This document shows, in pieces, positions 1 to 8,173 of a DNA stretch of 11,736 nt. The DNA comes from an uncultured Candidatus Altimarinota bacterium (GTDB lineage Bacteria; Patescibacteriota; Gracilibacteria; BD1-5; UBA6164). Within the stretch, counting starts at the first letter, position 1; every line of letters begins with the position of its first letter. Where the stretch lies: contig CALLPO010000159.1 of NCBI GenBank assembly GCA_938015605.1, positions 1-11,736 on the forward strand, written 5' to 3'. The notes beneath the pieces are model-generated. The model saw nothing but the letters and a program-made list of their open reading frames with translations. It ran no database searches and had not been told where the DNA came from. The position numbers and the translations under genes were made by a program.

Positions 1-1
1 A

Positions 2-1759
2 ACTGATTATACTTTAGCACCAACTTGAATACCAGCAAATGTAACTGATTGAAAAACTTCAGGTAATCGGTTCTGAAAATCAAGTGCTAATTCTTATAAC
101 AATGTTACTGTAGACCTATGAGATAATTTTGATATCCAAACAGTAAAAGTATGGCATTATAATGATGGTCGTATAATGAACAAAACCAAAACAGAAGTTT
201 CAGCAGACTGAGTTAACTGGACAGTGCTATTTGATAGTGCAGTGAGTTGAAGATATGTTGAACCTAAGGATTGAAGTGGGAGGAGTTATGAGGTGAAGGG
301 AGTCAAAAATAATGAAATAATTAGTATTGAAGGCGAATTGGAGAGAGAATTAAATAAAAGTCTTGCAGAATTTTGAATAAATTACTTAGAAATAAGTAAT
401 GTGAACGAAACTATCAAAATTAATTCTGCAGAAAATTCATACAGATGTGAAAATGCAAGGACATGAGAATATTATATTAGACCATATAATGCCTTATGTG
501 AAGATAATAAATATTGAAAGGCCTGGACTTGTGATTTATGATATGTTGATTTAGGATTTTGAAAGTATTGAAATGTAAATACCTGTATCAAAAAGTGAGA
601 AGTGGAGAAAGTGATAATATATAAATGAACAGTTGATAAATTTAGAGAAGTTATTTCAAGAATCCCACAGAATAAGGTGGAAAAAATTATTAACAAAATT
701 AATTCTAAAAGAGAATCTTTTTCTAAAAAAGAAGTTTTAATCTATATAGTAGATGATATATTGAATCAACTTGATAAGAAACTGGATAATTGATATAAAG
801 AAGAGCAAGATGTGATATCTTTCTGGCAAGAATTAAAGATAATAGCGAATGATTGAAAATACTGGTGGGGAGATTGATATATCACTTATGATAATTTAAA
901 ATGAAAAAGCAGATGAGAGATAGAACAGTATGCACTAAATTTTTCAAAAAAATTATTTAACTATAAACTGAAATATGAACCTGCTTTTAAACAGTGATAT
1001 GAAAAAGAATTAGCAAGACAGCAAGCTAAATGAGTAAACACAAAAACTTTCTGAGAATGAGCAGTTGTTTGACCAATTATAGCAACAAAGGATTATATTA
1101 TTTGATATACAGATATTCTTCCTAATTTAGAAACATTAAGTCTTGATTCTCTCTCAAATTGATTAGACAATATATGGTGAACAATTACTAGTCCAGAAAA
1201 GATTCTAACAAAAGCAGAAGAAAGAGTAACACAGGAAGCAGAAAAATTAAAAGAGTTATGAGAAATAGTTATCAACATAGATGGTATTGTCCTCCCTCAA
1301 TGAGACTATGATAGGTGACATGATACACTATATGCTGTAACATCATTGTGATTAGAGGCAATTCCAGACCCAGCAAAGAAAGTGATGATGATTCTATGAG
1401 GTGGGAAAACACCAGAGGCTTATGCTAAGATACAAAAGTTAAATAAAGATAAAAAGGAGAAAGATAAAAAAGAAGAGGAGGCATGATATGTAAAAGAAAA
1501 TAGGTCTCCTAAAGTTTATGAAACTTTTTTAAGAATTTGATATACAAGGACAGGTAAGAAGTATAATGGAGCAGAAGTTTTTAAAGATAAAAAGGGGAAG
1601 TATTATTATATTGATACTTTTCATAAAGGGAAGTGATCCCATATTGAGGTTTTTAACAAAACCTGAACAGATCATCTATGAGAAGCTCATCCAATAACTG
1701 GAGTAATTAATTATTCAAAATCAGACCCAAAGAAAAAAATTCCTAATTATTTAAAATAA
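2..1759 (+). CDS. Polymorphic surface toxin, C-terminal colicin E3-type 16S rRNase domain (5'-partial)
   Basis: The frame is open from the left edge with UGA read as Gly: 585 residues are visible and the start lies outside the window. In order: a discoidin (F5/8 type C) domain, about residues 3-100, with VDLG (37-40), the WHYNDGR stretch and SADGVNW (67-73); a Cys-rich segment (C149, C166, C177, C195); a helical segment (about 200-262); a pretoxin-like region I cannot name (about 345-480); a Lys/Glu-rich hinge (480-500); and a toxin domain (504-585). The tail resembles the colicin E3/cloacin rRNase: D538, H541 and E549 (H547 nearby) fit the Asp/His/Glu catalytic set, followed by HLGEAHPITG and a Lys-rich SDPKKKIPNYLK end like that of colicin E3. 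That family cleaves 16S rRNA in the decoding site. The immunity gene starts 5 nt downstream. Surface display and binding of sugars or cells through the discoidin domain are inferred. Four UGA codons fall within the toxin domain. Confidence 0.85.
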
Positions 1760-1764
1760 CAAAT

Positions 1765-2142
1765 ATGAATGATATAAAACAAATAAACTTTCAGTTATCA
1801 GATGATAAAGACAGCTTTTTACATGGATTATATGAAGATGATTTCTTTGATACTAAAAAATTTAGAGAATTAATTATATCTATTAAACAGTTAAAAAATG
1901 ACGAAGAATTACTTTTAATAATATGAAAAAAATATAATGATTGTATATGAGAATCATTTTTATCTAACTTAATTAATAGGGTTTATCTATTAATGAATAT
2001 AGAATGAGATCTAAGGGAATATGGTAAAAAATTGAACATCAATAAAATGGAATATTCTGAATATATATGAGAGTTGGCTTATGAACTTCAGTCACTATTT
2101 GCATGATGGGAAAAAGATTATTTTTGAAATGATTATCAATAA
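1765..2142 (+). CDS. Probable immunity protein of the E3-type toxin
   Basis: This 125-residue protein (MNDIKQINFQ...) has no signal peptide and is acidic and helix-rich, as expected of a cytosolic inhibitor of a basic nuclease. It begins 5 nt after the toxin stop codon, the usual toxin then immunity order, so the pair should be co-transcribed. Six Gly positions are UGA. I do not recognise a named immunity family with certainty. It is longer than classical colicin E3 immunity proteins (about 85 residues) and closer in size to the immunity proteins of E3-like CdiA toxins, so a non-colicin fold is likely. The role rests on position rather than on a motif. Confidence 0.65.
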
Positions 2143-2144
2143 TT

Positions 2145-2741
2145 ATGATAGAGAATATAATAAAATATGAAATTAAAAAGTGAGAATATATTGATTTTGA
2201 TGATATATCACAAGAAGATATAGATACAGGACTTCTATTGTGAGCTTCTCCTTATTGAGAATATGTTTTAGCTAGTGAATTGAAACAAAAAAGTATTTGA
2301 TTAATTATGAAAAAATATAACATAAATAGAGAATTATACAATGATGTATGGTATCCTAAATTCATTCAAATACTTCAGCTTTTTAACTTAGAAAGTATTA
2401 AAAAATATATGAGTTATACTAAGAATTTTTTTATAAAAACCTTTTGAGAAAAACCTTGAAGCACTGCATATAATACATTTTTAAATCATCATATTATTTG
2501 AAATGATTTATGGTATGAGAATTTTATAAAAGATGATATAGAATTTAGGGAATTTTTAGAAAAAGAGGTTAGAAGCTTGTTTAAATATTTTCCTAAAAAA
2601 GAATTTAGAGTATGATATACTCTTCAAAGACTATACTGATTTCTAGGGAATGAGGACTTTGATAATGGTTGAGAGTCAACTCAAACACTTTATTGGTTAA
2701 AGTTTAAGGAAAAAGGAATTGTAAAAATAAATAAGCAGTAA
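2145..2741 (+). CDS. Unrecognised cytosolic protein, third gene of the toxin operon
   Basis: The protein has 198 residues (MIENIIKYEI...INKQ) and starts 2 nt after the immunity gene stop, so it should share the toxin transcript. No signal peptide or membrane segment is visible. It is rich in aromatic and charged residues (for example NDVWYPKF, IIGNDLWYENF, FLEKEVRSLFKYFPKKEF) and looks like a compact, mainly helical protein. I recognise no family. By position it could be a second immunity protein, an immunity protein left from an earlier toxin tip, or an accessory factor; none of these can be decided from the sequence. Its stop codon touches the first base of the downstream terminator stem, which marks the end of the operon. 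Confidence 0.7.
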
Positions 2742-2767
2742 AAGAAGACTAACCCTCTTCTTTTTTT
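2741..2767 (+). terminator. Intrinsic terminator T1 (end of toxin operon)
   Basis: An 8-bp perfect stem, AAAGAAGA (2741-2748) with TCTTCTTT (2756-2763), encloses a 7-nt loop CTAACCC and is followed by a T tract to 2767. The stem is weak in G/C but flanked by A on one side and T on the other, so it may also act in reverse. The last base of the gene's TAA is the first base of the stem. Confidence 0.8.
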
Positions 2768-2793
2768 GCTTTTTACATGAGAAATACTATACT
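2766..2793 (+). promoter_or_regulatory. Promoter P1 for the exported protein at 2821
   Basis: The -35 box TTGCTT (2766-2771) and -10 box TATACT (2788-2793) are 16 nt apart. The first two T of the -35 box are the last T of terminator T1. The -10 is the left part of a perfect 8-bp palindrome, ACTATACT-GAAA-AGTATAGT (2786-2805), not fully present at the other promoters. The ATG is 27 nt beyond the -10. Confidence 0.75.
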
Positions 2794-2820
2794 GAAAAGT
2801 ATAGTTTATTTTTAACAGAT

Positions 2821-3588
2821 ATGTTTGTGAAAAAAATATTTATTTTGGTTTTTGTACATATTTTTCTTTTAACTTGATCTGCACATGCAGAGAATATCAT
2901 TGTGGGACACAATGATAACTATAAAGAAATACAGACAAAATTACTAAAAGCATCAGTATATATTAATGAGTACGAGATTGTTAATTTTAATTCTGATAAT
3001 AAATATGTATTAGCTATTGCAATAAATGATATGGCAAAATCAAATACTAGTTTTTTAGATAACAATTGAAATGTAAATGAATGAATAATATTAAAAGATA
3101 TTTCTACACCTACTTTTTTAATTGAGGCAAAAGATTTAAGTAATAGTCCTGAGTGAGAAAAGAATATTTTTATTTCAAAACTATACATTGAGATTAATGG
3201 AAAATATACACATGGAAGCTTAAGTGAAAACTTTGGATACTTTGATTTAACTTCAGAATGGAAAACAGTTCAGGTGAATAATGCTATTAGTGAATATTAT
3301 TCTCCTAATGAGGATCCAAGTAAAAGAATTCAAGATATTTTATTTAAATACAAAAAGGAGGTATGATGAGATGTGTTTATAATAAGAATGGGTATATTAG
3401 AAAATAGAATTATTGAAAGAATTGATAAAATAATAGGTACTATTCAATCAGAAGAGGATATAGTTAGAAATAGTGATACTTTATATTATTTAGAACGAAT
3501 TTTGATTGAAGTAATAGTTAATTCAATGACATCTTCGATGGATAAAATGCTTTTAGAAATTGATATAGAAATTAAAAAAGAAGATTAA
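2821..3588 (+). CDS. Sec-exported protein, PDZ-less paralogue of the gene at 6933
   Basis: The protein has 255 residues. Residues 1-23 are a signal peptide (MFVKK, hydrophobic core, then SAHA before E24); there is no lipobox Cys and no cysteine anywhere. Residues about 38-160 form a domain shared with the protein at 6933: both have NEYEIVN followed by NSD and KYVL, an EGII segment, STPTF or NTPTF, and a GYF.LTSE motif. Residues about 188-255 are helical and charged and end in KKED. The gene is alone on its transcript, between module T1/P1 and module T2/P2, and its stop codon lies in the loop of terminator T2. The function is unknown; secretion or cell-surface location is inferred from the signal peptide. 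Reading this as the 71-residue standard-code ORF starting at 3373 would capture only its tail. Confidence 0.85.
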
Positions 3589-3603
3589 CCATCTTCTTTT
3601 TTT
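3576..3603 (+). terminator. Intrinsic terminator T2, overlapping the gene end
   Basis: A 10-bp stem, AAAAGAAGAT (3576-3585) with ATCTTCTTTT (3591-3600), has the 5-nt loop TAACC and T to 3603. The upstream arm encodes the last residues KKED of the upstream protein, and the stop codon TAA (3586-3588) lies in the loop. Confidence 0.8.
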
Positions 3604-3629
3604 GCTTTTTGAGTGAGAAATACTATACT
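3602..3629 (+). promoter_or_regulatory. Promoter P2 for the immunity-like pair at 3660-4535
   Basis: TTGCTT (3602-3607), a 16-nt spacer, then TATACT (3624-3629). The spacer starts TTTGAGTGAG as in P3. The ATG lies 30 nt past the -10. Confidence 0.75.
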
Positions 3630-3659
3630 GGAAAAGAGAGTTAATTAATAACTATTCTT

Positions 3660-4034
3660 ATGAAAAAAGTGGCAATGGGAGCTATACGTAGATATTTAGA
3701 TAACGCTTGTAAACACTCAGAAAGGTTCTTTCCACTTTATAAAGATAGACTAAATATTCAAAAGATAGAATGATTTGAATATTCCCCTCATGGAGTTTGA
3801 ATTCTTATAAAAGATTTGAAAAAAAACTTGGATATTGACTTTGATTACTATAGATATGAATGAAATTGAATAAAATATTTTGACCTATGGAAAGTTAATA
3901 TTTTTATTAGGTCAGAGTGATTAGTTGATGAAATTACTAAAGAAACATGGAATGAATTGGTAGAGGAGGAATATATTGGACAGTACTTTAGTACACCATA
4001 TTTTTCATTCACAGGGAAAAAGAAAGGATTATAA
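3660..4034 (+). CDS. DUF6896-like protein, possible immunity protein
   Basis: The protein has 124 residues and no signal peptide. The centre (residues 38-82: GFEYSPHGVGILIKD, then DIDFDYYRYEGNGIKYFDLWKV) matches from memory the layout of DUF6896 proteins: a His-Gly turn, a strand ending in a D-F-D motif, and an aromatic FD.W segment. Such small proteins are often found next to polymorphic toxins, which suggests an immunity role; no toxin neighbours it here. The frame stays open after its TAA for another 26 codons (4035-4112, next stop 4113-4115), ending just before the next gene, so the protein may have been shortened by a nonsense mutation. It is probably co-transcribed with the following DUF4279-like gene, since no terminator lies between them. 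Confidence 0.7.
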
Positions 4035-4127
4035 TTACAGAAGAGTATTGAAGAAAAGATATTTTTAAAGTGATGAAAATGAAATCCAATCAATACATGA
4101 GAATTTATTAAGTAAAATAATACTATT

Positions 4128-4535
4128 ATGAAAAACACATCTATAATGATTGAACTGACTATTTTTGGGAAGAAATTCAATACTGAAAAACTCACAAAAA
4201 TACTACAAGTATCCCCAACCAAATATTGGCAAAAGTGAGAGATTAATATAGATAATACTAAGGGCCCTGCAAGGCATGAAACAAGTTGGCAATACTCTAC
4301 TTGAGAGATTGAAACATATGACTTTGAGAATGTAGCAAATATGATTTTAGATTTATTTGAAAGTAAGGTTAGTATAATTAGTAACTTTGTGAATGAAAAT
4401 AATTTAAGTACCAAACTATATATAGTGCCTATAGTTGAAAATCAAATAACACCAGCATTGTATTTTAATAAAAGGTTGTTAAAGTTCCTTTATGACTTAA
4501 ATGCAGAAGTAGATATTGATATGTATGTAAATTAA
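4128..4535 (+). CDS. DUF4279-like protein, probable orphan immunity protein
   Basis: This 135-residue cytosolic protein fits the DUF4279 pattern. It has a first strand with IFGKKFNTEKLTKILQVSP (residues 12-30; the family typically shows f.p..iT..L...Pt), a T-K-x-W-x-K-G-E segment (31-38), a conserved ..SWQYSTGE (53-60), and at the end FLYDLNAEVDIDMYV (120-134), matching the family's closing L.aeidid.Y motif. DUF4279 proteins recur as immunity or immunity-associated genes in polymorphic toxin loci. Here no toxin is adjacent, so protection against toxins from other cells is an inference. Only two Gly are UGA, both in the first half (residues 37 and 59). It lies 93 nt after the DUF6896-like gene without its own promoter module and is followed by terminator T3. 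Confidence 0.8.
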
Positions 4536-4568
4536 TTTACATTATTAGATTATAAAATAATTATTCTT

Positions 4569-4596
4569 AAAAGAAGGCTCACCATCTTCTTTTTTT
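4569..4596 (+). terminator. Intrinsic terminator T3
   Basis: AAAAGAAGG (4569-4577) pairs with TCTTCTTTT (4585-4593), with one G-U pair at the loop end. The loop is CTCACCA, and the T tract runs to 4596. The G replaces the A found in the other copies. Confidence 0.75.
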
Positions 4597-4622
4597 GCTT
4601 TTTGAGTGAGAAATACTATACT
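4595..4622 (+). promoter_or_regulatory. Promoter P3 for the exported protein at 4655
   Basis: TTGCTT (4595-4600), 16 nt, TATACT (4617-4622). The spacer is the same as in P2, which suggests these two modules share a recent origin. The ATG is 32 nt past the -10. Confidence 0.75.
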
Positions 4623-4654
4623 GAAAAATAGGAATTATTTAATAAATATAAAGG

Positions 4655-5539
4655 ATGATAAAGAAAATATTACTATTGTGTATTACTGTATTTTTTGCAT
4701 TGAATTATGCTGTTGCAACAGAGATGACTTATATAAAAAGACTTACAGAAGAAGTATCTAAAGACTCTACTATAAATTTTAGAATGCTTTGAGATGAAAG
4801 GGTGCAATTTAGTACTTTTTGAAAGGAGGGTCCTTTTTTACCACTTGCTGATGTTCAAGAACTAAATCTTTCAAAAGATTTAACTATTGAAGAGATTAAA
4901 AATATTATTGATTCACTGGACGATTGGAAAACAATTAAAATAATTGAATCAAAAGATATTATTCTGGCATATGATATTACTCATATAAGATGAGAAAAAA
5001 AATTAAGACTACTTTTATACAAAGATTGAGTTATTTTTGAAACAAATAATCATAAAACATGAAATTATTTAAGTGTTGATGAGCATACAATAGGTCAACT
5101 TAAAAGTGTTTTAACTGCTTTTATTAAAACAGATAATACTAAAAAATACTTAGATTCTCAATATGAAGAAGTATTTTTTTACACAAAGACATCACCCAAT
5201 GAATTTAACGAAGAATTTACATTTATTTACTCATTTGGTTGCCTGACCAAGGTGAATATGTGCTTTGAATATTCAGGTGATATCACACAGCTTCTAGATG
5301 ACAAAATAGATTTTGAACAGATTGATACGTCTTCTTTATTATTGAGCATTGATTTAATAGATGATTCCTCCTCTATCAAAAAAAGTGTAAATGTATGATG
5401 ACTAGATTTTGAATATAGGATTGGTGAATATAGTACTAGAATCAATTGATTATGACCAATTGAAACTTTTTACTTTTATAGAGAATATGAATTCACTGAT
5501 GATGAGATTGTAGACTTTTTAAAAATATTTATAGATTAG
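4655..5539 (+). CDS. Unrecognised Sec-exported protein
   Basis: The protein has 294 residues. The signal peptide is residues 1-21 (MIKK, hydrophobic core, NYAVA before T22). The rest is strand-rich and acidic, with a paired-Cys segment FGCLTKVNMCFEY near residue 200 that could form a disulfide outside the cell. It lacks the Lys-rich helical tail of its exported neighbours and ends in DDEIVDFLKIFID. It stops with TAG, unlike most genes here, and has its own promoter P3 and terminator T4. The start is the ATG inside AAGGATG; no ribosome-binding site at the normal distance is seen. I recognise no family. A function as a secreted or surface factor is inferred only from the signal peptide and neighbours. 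Confidence 0.8.
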
Positions 5540-5555
5540 TACAATCTTAATATTT

Positions 5556-5583
5556 AAAAGAAGACTAACCATCTTCTTTTTTT
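5556..5583 (+). terminator. Intrinsic terminator T4
   Basis: A 9-bp perfect stem, AAAAGAAGA (5556-5564) with TCTTCTTTT (5572-5580), encloses the loop CTAACCA; T runs to 5583. Confidence 0.8.
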
Positions 5584-5609
5584 GCTTTTTAAAGCGTAAA
5601 TACTATACT
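5582..5609 (+). promoter_or_regulatory. Promoter P4 for the exported protein at 5642
   Basis: TTGCTT (5582-5587), 16 nt, TATACT (5604-5609). The spacer has the most divergent middle of the seven (AAGCGT) but keeps AAATAC before the -10. The leader to the ATG (32 nt) is the same as that of P5. Confidence 0.75.
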
Positions 5610-5652
5610 GAAAAATAGAGTTTATTTCTCAACTATATCTTATGAAAAAATT
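5607..5652 (+). repeat. Leader duplicated at 6898-6943
   Basis: From the -10 box through the 32-nt untranslated leader and into the first signal-peptide codons, this stretch nearly matches the segment before the PDZ gene. The two coding sequences diverge immediately after, so the duplication covers control sequence and signal-peptide start only. Confidence 0.75.
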
Positions 5653-6859
5653 ATTAATTTGATTGATTGTTTTTGTTTTCTACTTCTCATTAAATTGATA
5701 TGCATGATGACCTGAATTATATTCAGGAAATTTTTGACTTAATAATAAAAAAAATTTAGAATACAACTTAAAATTAGACTCTGAGGGTGATTGTATAGAA
5801 CTTACGGAAGTTTTGTTTAGATATTATGACCTATATAATTTACAAAAATTTGAATGAAACAACACAAGAGATACAATAAATATCATTGAGGATATTCAAG
5901 AATCAATAAATCTCAAAAAAGACTTATGTAATAATCATTGAGATTATTTTTGAGACAACATTTTCTCTCTTTTACACTCTTCTAATGAGGCTACTTTTGG
6001 TATTTTGGAAAGTATATGAATAACAAATAACTACTTGCTTTTAAACCCATATTGACTTAGGGTTGATGATTTTACAATTAACAATCAATTGTCTTTTTTA
6101 ACTTTTGATGATTATCAATCAAAAACACTAGTTGATGAAAACGATATATATCAAGTAGTACATCTCCATACTTGATACTGACCACAAGATAATAGTAATA
6201 AACTAAAAGCTTTCTTTACTGAGGAGCAATGAAAAGATTTTTCTATAATGGAAGTTTGAGGAGAATATGAACCATCTATTTTTTCGAATGAATTGACTAT
6301 TCCTTTTGAACTGAAAGTGAAGGATACTAAAATGGAAGTTATTTTTGAAGTATGATATTATGTTAAGAAAGAATGAAACTATATTAAAATACCAACTATT
6401 TGATCGTTTCAATATAAATATTTAACATGATTAAATATGTTTCATAGAATTGATTGATATGAGGCTTTTAGGCCAAATTATATATGTAATACCAAAAGGG
6501 TGGAGAAGATTAATAATTTTTTTGATTACAAATCAAATACACTCAGCTCAAATGGATATTTGTTATGGAAAAACTCTTTTGAAAAAAAACTTATCAAAAA
6601 GACAAACGGTTACAAAAGTGATTTTTATGATAAAATATTTTCAAAAATTATAGATACAGAAACATTTGACTCTCAGTTATTAGTTTATAAAAAAGAAAAG
6701 ACTAAAGAAGCTCTTTATTGGTGTATTCATAGGAATATGAAAGATGCTTCTTATTATGATATAGATATGGATTTAGACTTATTAATTGAAAACATGGTTA
6801 TTGATGTAGATGTAATCTTTGACTCTCTGGATGATTTTTTAATATTAGAAGAAGACTAA
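5642..6859 (+). CDS. Unrecognised Sec-exported protein with helical C-terminal region
   Basis: The protein has 405 residues. The signal peptide is residues 1-21 (MKKLL, a core rich in Phe and Val, GYA). The body is probably strand-rich to about residue 280, with four Cys (C51, C96, C282, C361). From about residue 285 to 385 the sequence becomes helical and basic (KRVEKINNFF, NSFEKKLIKK, SDFYDKIFSKIID), followed by an acidic end LDDFLILEED. A helical C-terminal tail is also seen in the exported proteins at 2821, 6933 and 8174. The stop codon lies in the loop of terminator T5, and the final EED is encoded by the upstream arm. The signal-peptide start and leader nearly duplicate those of the gene at 6933. 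I recognise no family. Standard-code ORFs at 6450 and 6500 are an off-frame shadow and the tail of this gene. Confidence 0.85.
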
Positions 6860-6874
6860 CACTCTTCTTTTTTT
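6849..6874 (+). terminator. Intrinsic terminator T5, overlapping the gene end
   Basis: A 7-bp stem, AAGAAGA (6849-6855) with TCTTCTT (6863-6869), encloses the loop CTAACAC, with T to 6874. The TAA stop (6857-6859) of the upstream gene is within the loop. Confidence 0.8.
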
Positions 6875-6900
6875 GCTTTTTACATCAGAAATACTATACT
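6873..6900 (+). promoter_or_regulatory. Promoter P5 for the PDZ protein
   Basis: TTGCTT (6873-6878), 16 nt, TATACT (6895-6900), then a 32-nt leader almost identical to that after P4. Confidence 0.75.
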
Positions 6901-6932
6901 GAAAAATAGAGTTTATTTCTCAACTATATCTT

Positions 6933-8072
6933 ATGAAAAATATTATTATTTGACTTGTATTCTTACTTTTCTTTTTTTTATCAAATGTTTATGCATTCTG
7001 AGAATCTGATAAAAACTTTTGAGTTCAAAATACTGAAACTAATTCAAACATACAACAGACAAGATATGTTGGATTAGGTGTTGGGTACACTAACTACACA
7101 TATAGACCATATATTGCAAAGGTTCAACCAAATTCACCAGCTGAAAGGAGTTGATTTAAAGTATGAGATCTGGTGATTGAAGTAAATGGAGAAAAAATAT
7201 TTACTAATGAATGACCATTCATTGAATGAAGTGAATGAGAGGATTTTTCCGTAACCGTATTAAGATCAGGTCAGAGAGTTGAACTTACTGGTACCTTAGG
7301 TGAATTTTTTGTACAAAAAGGGGAATACCTTTGAACTCCTCCAATTAAAGAGACAGAAGTAAAGGGACTTAAAACATCAGCTTATTTAAATGAATATGAA
7401 ATAGTTAATTATAATTCTGATTATAAATATGTACTACTTATGACACTGTATGAGAAACGTGACTATTATAATAGTCTTTTAGATGATAAATGAAACTTAT
7501 GAGAATGAATAATAACAAAAGAAATTAATACTCCTACTTTTTCAGTGCATGCAAGTGATTTAAGTGAAAACTATGAATCAGAAAAAAATAAATTTATGTG
7601 AGCTCTATATGTAGAAATTGATTGAGAATACTATTATGGTAATTCTTATTCGGCCTCTAATCTTCATTTCAATGCACACTTTAACCTTTATTTTCATCCT
7701 CATATTAACTTAGGGTATTTTAACTTAACTTCAGAGTGAAAAGAAGATGAAATTTTTAGTGCAATAAGAACTAACTACTCATCGGACGTAATTCAAGATG
7801 CTAAAATAGAAAAGATTTTACTTGCATATAAAAATAAAGTTTGAGAAAAAGTGTTTAAACAAAAAATGTCTAAATTACATCAAATTATTGATGAAAGAAT
7901 AACAACTATTGTGACAAAAATAAGATCAGAAAAAGATATAATTGCCTACAGTAAGACACTCCTTAAATTACAAGAAATAAGGGTGATATCATTTGAGATG
8001 TCAGCTATAGCTGAGAATCTTCTTCATGAAATAGAGTTTATATACAATGAAATTGAAGCAGAGGATGATTAA
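6933..8072 (+). CDS. Sec-exported PDZ-domain protein
   Basis: The protein has 379 residues. The signal peptide is residues 1-21 (MKNIII, hydrophobic core, NVYA). Residues about 44-125 are a PDZ domain: VGLGVGY opens it, IAKVQPNSPAERSGFKVGDL (61-80) is the canonical helix-turn with both Gly of SGFKVGD encoded by UGA, followed by IEVNGEKI and a VTVLRSGQ strand. PDZ domains bind protein C-termini or unfolded segments. No protease or other catalytic domain follows. Residues 146-379 are homologous to the protein at 2821, with an extra stretch (about 237-258) containing H245, H249, H255 and H257 among aromatic residues. The final 70 residues are helical and end EAEDD. The protein has no Cys. A role as an extracytoplasmic adaptor or chaperone is inferred; a relation to the paralogue's partner is possible. 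It is alone on its transcript between P5 and T6. Confidence 0.88.
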
Positions 8073-8083
8073 AATCTTTTAGT

Positions 8084-8113
8084 AGTTAGCACAACTAACC
8101 CTCTTCTTTTTTT
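8084..8113 (+). terminator. Weak or altered terminator T6
   Basis: The loop and downstream arm (CTAACCCTCTTC plus T to 8113) are the same as in T1, but the A/G-rich upstream arm is missing. Instead GTTAG (8085-8089) pairs with CTAAC (8095-8099), 14 nt before the T tract ends. A longer arm AGAGG at 8060-8064 could pair with CCTCT (8100-8104). Termination here is probably less efficient than at the other copies. Confidence 0.4.
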
Positions 8114-8143
8114 GCTTTTTACATGAGAAATACTATACTGAAA
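8095..8143 (+). repeat. 49-nt exact repeat of 2749-2797
   Basis: The stretch from the terminator loop through the -10 box to GAAA is identical to 2749-2797 and differs by a few bases from the five other modules. Identity ends just before the coding region and does not include the upstream terminator arm. Confidence 0.85.
8112..8139 (+). promoter_or_regulatory. Promoter P6 for the propeller-like protein
   Basis: TTGCTT (8112-8117), 16 nt, TATACT (8134-8139). This copy is identical to P1 from the terminator loop to just past the -10. The ATG is 34 nt after the -10. Confidence 0.75.
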
Positions 8144-8173
8144 TTATAGATTTTTAATCAGTAATTACAAAGT

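Noticed and set aside
4035..4127. Separate small gene between the two immunity-like genes
   Set aside because: Only a 12-codon ATG ORF (4073-4111) fits; it has no start signals and no recognisable product. The read-through extension is the better idea.
3848..4414. 188-residue open frame on the minus strand
   Set aside because: It lies opposite two good + strand genes (DUF6896-like and DUF4279-like), resembles no protein, and is explained by AT-rich composition.
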